Shown here: one piece after another, positions 61,775-64,000 of the stretch
Position numbering within the stretch: position 1 is the first letter of the stretch
Layout: each line of letters starts with the position of its first letter
Source of the DNA: Bacteroidales bacterium UBA2295
GTDB lineage: Bacteria > Bacteroidota > Bacteroidia > Bacteroidales > Tenuifilaceae
Assembly (NCBI GenBank): GCA_002345825.1
Contig: DDWD01000160.1
Coordinates: 1-64,000, forward strand
Direction of reading: 5' to 3'
Length of the DNA stretch: 64,000 bases
The notes under the pieces: generated by a model
The model's database searches: none
What the model saw: only the letters and a program-made list of their open reading frames with translations
What the model was told of the DNA's origin: nothing
Translations under genes and position numbers: made by a program

Positions 61775-64000
61775 AAGCATTTGCAAATCCTTTATCCTAG
61801 CCCTTACCTTAAGCCTAATCGCTATAGGCGCACTTTATGGGCAAGCGCAAAGTTATGAAGATATTGTAGCGAGCTTAAATTCACTTACAAATGAGCAAGC
61901 ATACACAAGGCTTTTCCATCATCAACAGCAAAACCCACATTTTGCCAACACATATATACAGTTAGGAAATTTGTCAGAAAAAATAGTTCGGGAGCTAGAC
62001 CCTTTCAGAGAGCTGCATGCGGTGAACAAAAATATTGATAACGCAGTATTGTATTACGAGCTATATTATCTGTATATACAAAACAATGAAGTACGGAAAA
62101 ACAAGGTAGTGTATGCCAACATTCCCATTGAAGCGTCAGGATTTGCAACATCCAACGAGGGGGTTCTGAACTATGTGAAAAGCAGAATAGAGTACTGTAA
62201 AGCTTTAAAAACCTCTCTCGAGTCGACCTATGCTGCTTTGGAAAAATCTAAAACACACTATAACAATTGCGTGCGTATTTTTAACAACATAAGCAAAAAT
62301 TACGAGAACTACAACGAGGTTCTGCTTAAGGGAAACACCAATTTTTTGGGCACACTCCTGGAGTTAGAAACTGAGTACAACAGTACATTGGAAGAGTTTA
62401 AAGCTTACAAATCGTTACTTAAAGAAATTCCTTTGACAGGGTACAATCAGAATTACGAATTAGTACCCATCAGAACATTTAGGCTCGATGGGATTACAAA
62501 TAGCGACTTCCTTCAACAAAAGTTTACCCTATGGAATTACGGTGAATGGGTTAACCGCTACAGGCGCATATACCAAGATAATATTATTACGCTTAGGAGC
62601 GAGATTGACTCCATTCAACGTCAGTTCGATGATAATTTCGATATCATCAATGCGATGCCAAGTGCCAGTAGCGATTTTACCCTGAAATCATTCGATGACC
62701 TTTTCCTATTCAGGTTAGGGCGTTTCGATAGCAATTCCCTTGTTCGAGAACTTTTTAATTACCAGGATAATAGACAATCCTTTTTGCTTCAAGCCAAAAA
62801 CCCTTTAAACAATCCTACCGACAGCAGTTCTCAAATGATGCTTCGAAAGCTTCGCTTCTACTATAGGTTGGCTCAGAATTTAACCAAATCGCAGCAGGAA
62901 CTTGAAAATTTTCGTGTAGCTATTTCTCCTGAGCGGATAGACCGATTTGAGGTGTTTTTTCAGCAATACTACCATGGCCAAAAGGGTTTAATAGACTATT
63001 ATAACAATCAGGATGTTCTGCTAAAAAGTATTTTTAATAGCGCGCTCAACAACCTTGCAATCTATCTGCAAAATGAGGAGGCACTAAAACAAACTTACCC
63101 AATTGCACAAGGGCAAAAAGGTGTTAAAATTGCATTACAGCCAGCAGATACCTGCATTGCCAGTAAAAACCTTTCTTATGTTACAGAGGATGTGTATTAT
63201 ATAGAGGGACTCCCTGCTTACGTTTCGGGTCATATTAATAAATCGGAACGAAAAGTACCATTTGTAGCTAGCATATCGCCCAATTATGAGGTGAAGTGGA
63301 TTAGGGAGTTGGATACCAGTTCCGAGGCGGATACTAAATTCACACAAATATCCTCAAAACTTGTTGGTTATGAGTCTGGGGTGTTGGTAATTGTTACAGC
63401 CGACAATACAATTGAAAGCGATACTTTAAGCCCAATGGGAAGACTTTTTGCAAATACGTTGATGCATTTCAATGGTGAAGGAGAAAAAATTTTCAGTCAA
63501 AAAATTAATAGTACTAGTTATCCCGTATATATTCGCTACGATGAAATAAATCGGTTATGCCATATGGCCTTTGGCCAAATGAACGATAACGACCCAAACA
63601 TATTTAACAATGTTACTATTGTGCAAGCTGATTCGCTTGGGAGTGAGAGCTGGTCTCTACCGCTTCAGGTAACAGGAAGTTTTGCAGGAATGGTTAGGGG
63701 CGACAATCAGTTTGTTGCCTATTTGAACTATCAAGATCACGCTATAGAAGAAGCTGCTTTAGCACCCAGTAGGGGAAATACTCCTGGATTATTAGCTGTA
63801 ACTATCTCTAACGAGGGTAGGTTGTTAGGATTTGAATCCTATAACTCCACCGAGAGTTTATATTTTAACCGTGTAGTTAGCTTATCGAGCAATGAGATCA
63901 ATTTGCTAGGCAATGGAGTACAGCACAGCGATTCTAATGGAGCATTGAGATACCTAGTGCTTTCTACAAGCGGCGAAGTCCTCTTTAGCAATATGACATT
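61761..64000 (+). CDS. Large secreted protein of unknown function, partial
   Basis: An open frame of at least 746 codons running off the window. It starts with ATG-ATG at 61761, inside the end of the WD40-OmpA gene (14-bp overlap), which indicates translational coupling. Residues about 1-31 are a signal peptide (ALTLSLIAIGALYGQAQS). About 35-440 is strongly helical and rich in Tyr, Asn, Glu and Leu (ENYNEVLLKGNTNFLGTLLE, RSEIDSIQRQFDDNFD), suggesting coiled-coil or TPR-like helices. From about 450 it changes to beta-rich, propeller-like segments (YEVKWIRELDTSSEAD, ESGVLVIVTADNTIES). No catalytic motif or known family is recognised. Its link to the caspase-like and WD40-OmpA proteins makes it the likely third partner of that system. 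Confidence 0.75.
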   Translation, partial: MMSCKSICKSFILALTLSLIAIGALYGQAQSYEDIVASLNSLTNEQAYTRLFHHQQQNPHFANTYIQLGNLSEKIVRELDPFRELHAVNKNIDNAVLYYELYYLYIQNNEVRKNKVVYANIPIEASGFATSNEGVLNYVKSRIEYCKALKTSLESTYAALEKSKTHYNNCVRIFNNISKNYENYNEVLLKGNTNFLGTLLELETEYNSTLEEFKAYKSLLKEIPLTGYNQNYELVPIRTFRLDGITNSDFLQQKFTLWNYGEWVNRYRRIYQDNIITLRSEIDSIQRQFDDNFDIINAMPSASSDFTLKSFDDLFLFRLGRFDSNSLVRELFNYQDNRQSFLLQAKNPLNNPTDSSSQMMLRKLRFYYRLAQNLTKSQQELENFRVAISPERIDRFEVFFQQYYHGQKGLIDYYNNQDVLLKSIFNSALNNLAIYLQNEEALKQTYPIAQGQKGVKIALQPADTCIASKNLSYVTEDVYYIEGLPAYVSGHINKSERKVPFVASISPNYEVKWIRELDTSSEADTKFTQISSKLVGYESGVLVIVTADNTIESDTLSPMGRLFANTLMHFNGEGEKIFSQKINSTSYPVYIRYDEINRLCHMAFGQMNDNDPNIFNNVTIVQADSLGSESWSLPLQVTGSFAGMVRGDNQFVAYLNYQDHAIEEAALAPSRGNTPGLLAVTISNEGRLLGFESYNSTESLYFNRVVSLSSNEINLLGNGVQHSDSNGALRYLVLSTSGEVLFSNMT

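Overview
The window is a chromosomal segment of a gliding or surface-active member of the Bacteroidota. Evidence: type IX secretion (T9SS) and gliding components (a giant repeat adhesin with a gliding-type C-terminal sorting domain, PorP/SprF, GldA, PorW/SprE, PorX), Bacteroidota-type promoters (TTTG, about 19-20 bp, TAnnTTTG), weak Shine-Dalgarno signals, and families such as DUF4296 and DUF4834. The order cannot be fixed from this sequence alone. No tRNA, rRNA, CRISPR array or intact insertion sequence was seen.

Layout. 1-5.6 kb (minus): M16 peptidase (C-terminus outside the window), a small lipoprotein, an 18-bp inverted-repeat element and RNase R. 5.7-9.1 kb (plus): a small secreted barrel-like protein, an amino-acid permease with regulatory C-terminal domains, and SfsA. 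9.6-25.1 kb (plus): a small adhesin paralogue, a 3973-residue adhesin, PorP/SprF, a DUF4296 lipoprotein and a YD-repeat-like secreted protein. 25.1-30.3 kb (minus): ROK kinase, GldA, DUF4834 protein and a large membrane-anchored beta-propeller-like protein. 30.5-35.2 kb (plus): PorW/SprE, PorX and TsaE packed tightly, followed by an AAA ATPase. 36.6-42.4 kb (plus): a sulfur operon with its own terminator. 42.6-46.1 kb: orphan sugar transferase (plus), Na/Pi cotransporter and VanZ-like protein (both minus). 46.2-51.5 kb (plus): ileS, a DksA-like gene, lspA and ispD. 51.6-56.9 kb (plus): two hybrid histidine kinases. 57.4-64 kb (plus): a caspase-like protein, a WD40-OmpA fusion and a large secreted protein cut by the window edge.

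The most striking region is 36.6-42.4 kb. An octaheme cytochrome of the tetrathionate reductase family and a cytochrome b are followed by a lipoprotein with two rhodanese domains, a split YeeE/YedE thiosulfate-type transporter whose second half is fused to a rhodanese-like domain, and a membrane-anchored rhodanese-like protein. Three of these proteins end exactly in Arg-Gly-Gly-Cys. The four residues are encoded by different synonymous codons in each gene. Two of the three have lost the rhodanese catalytic cysteine, and in the last one the terminal cysteine is the only cysteine in the protein. All three tails are predicted to be periplasmic. The arrangement resembles the GGC swinging arm of SoxY, so I propose, as inference, a family of periplasmic sulfur-carrier tails serving tetrathionate/thiosulfate metabolism.

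The T9SS genes fit together: the adhesin would be exported through T9SS and anchored with help from PorP/SprF; PorW/SprE is a T9SS component; PorX is the response regulator of T9SS expression; GldA is the ATPase of the gliding ABC transporter. The last three genes look like a separate secreted or cell-envelope system of unknown role.
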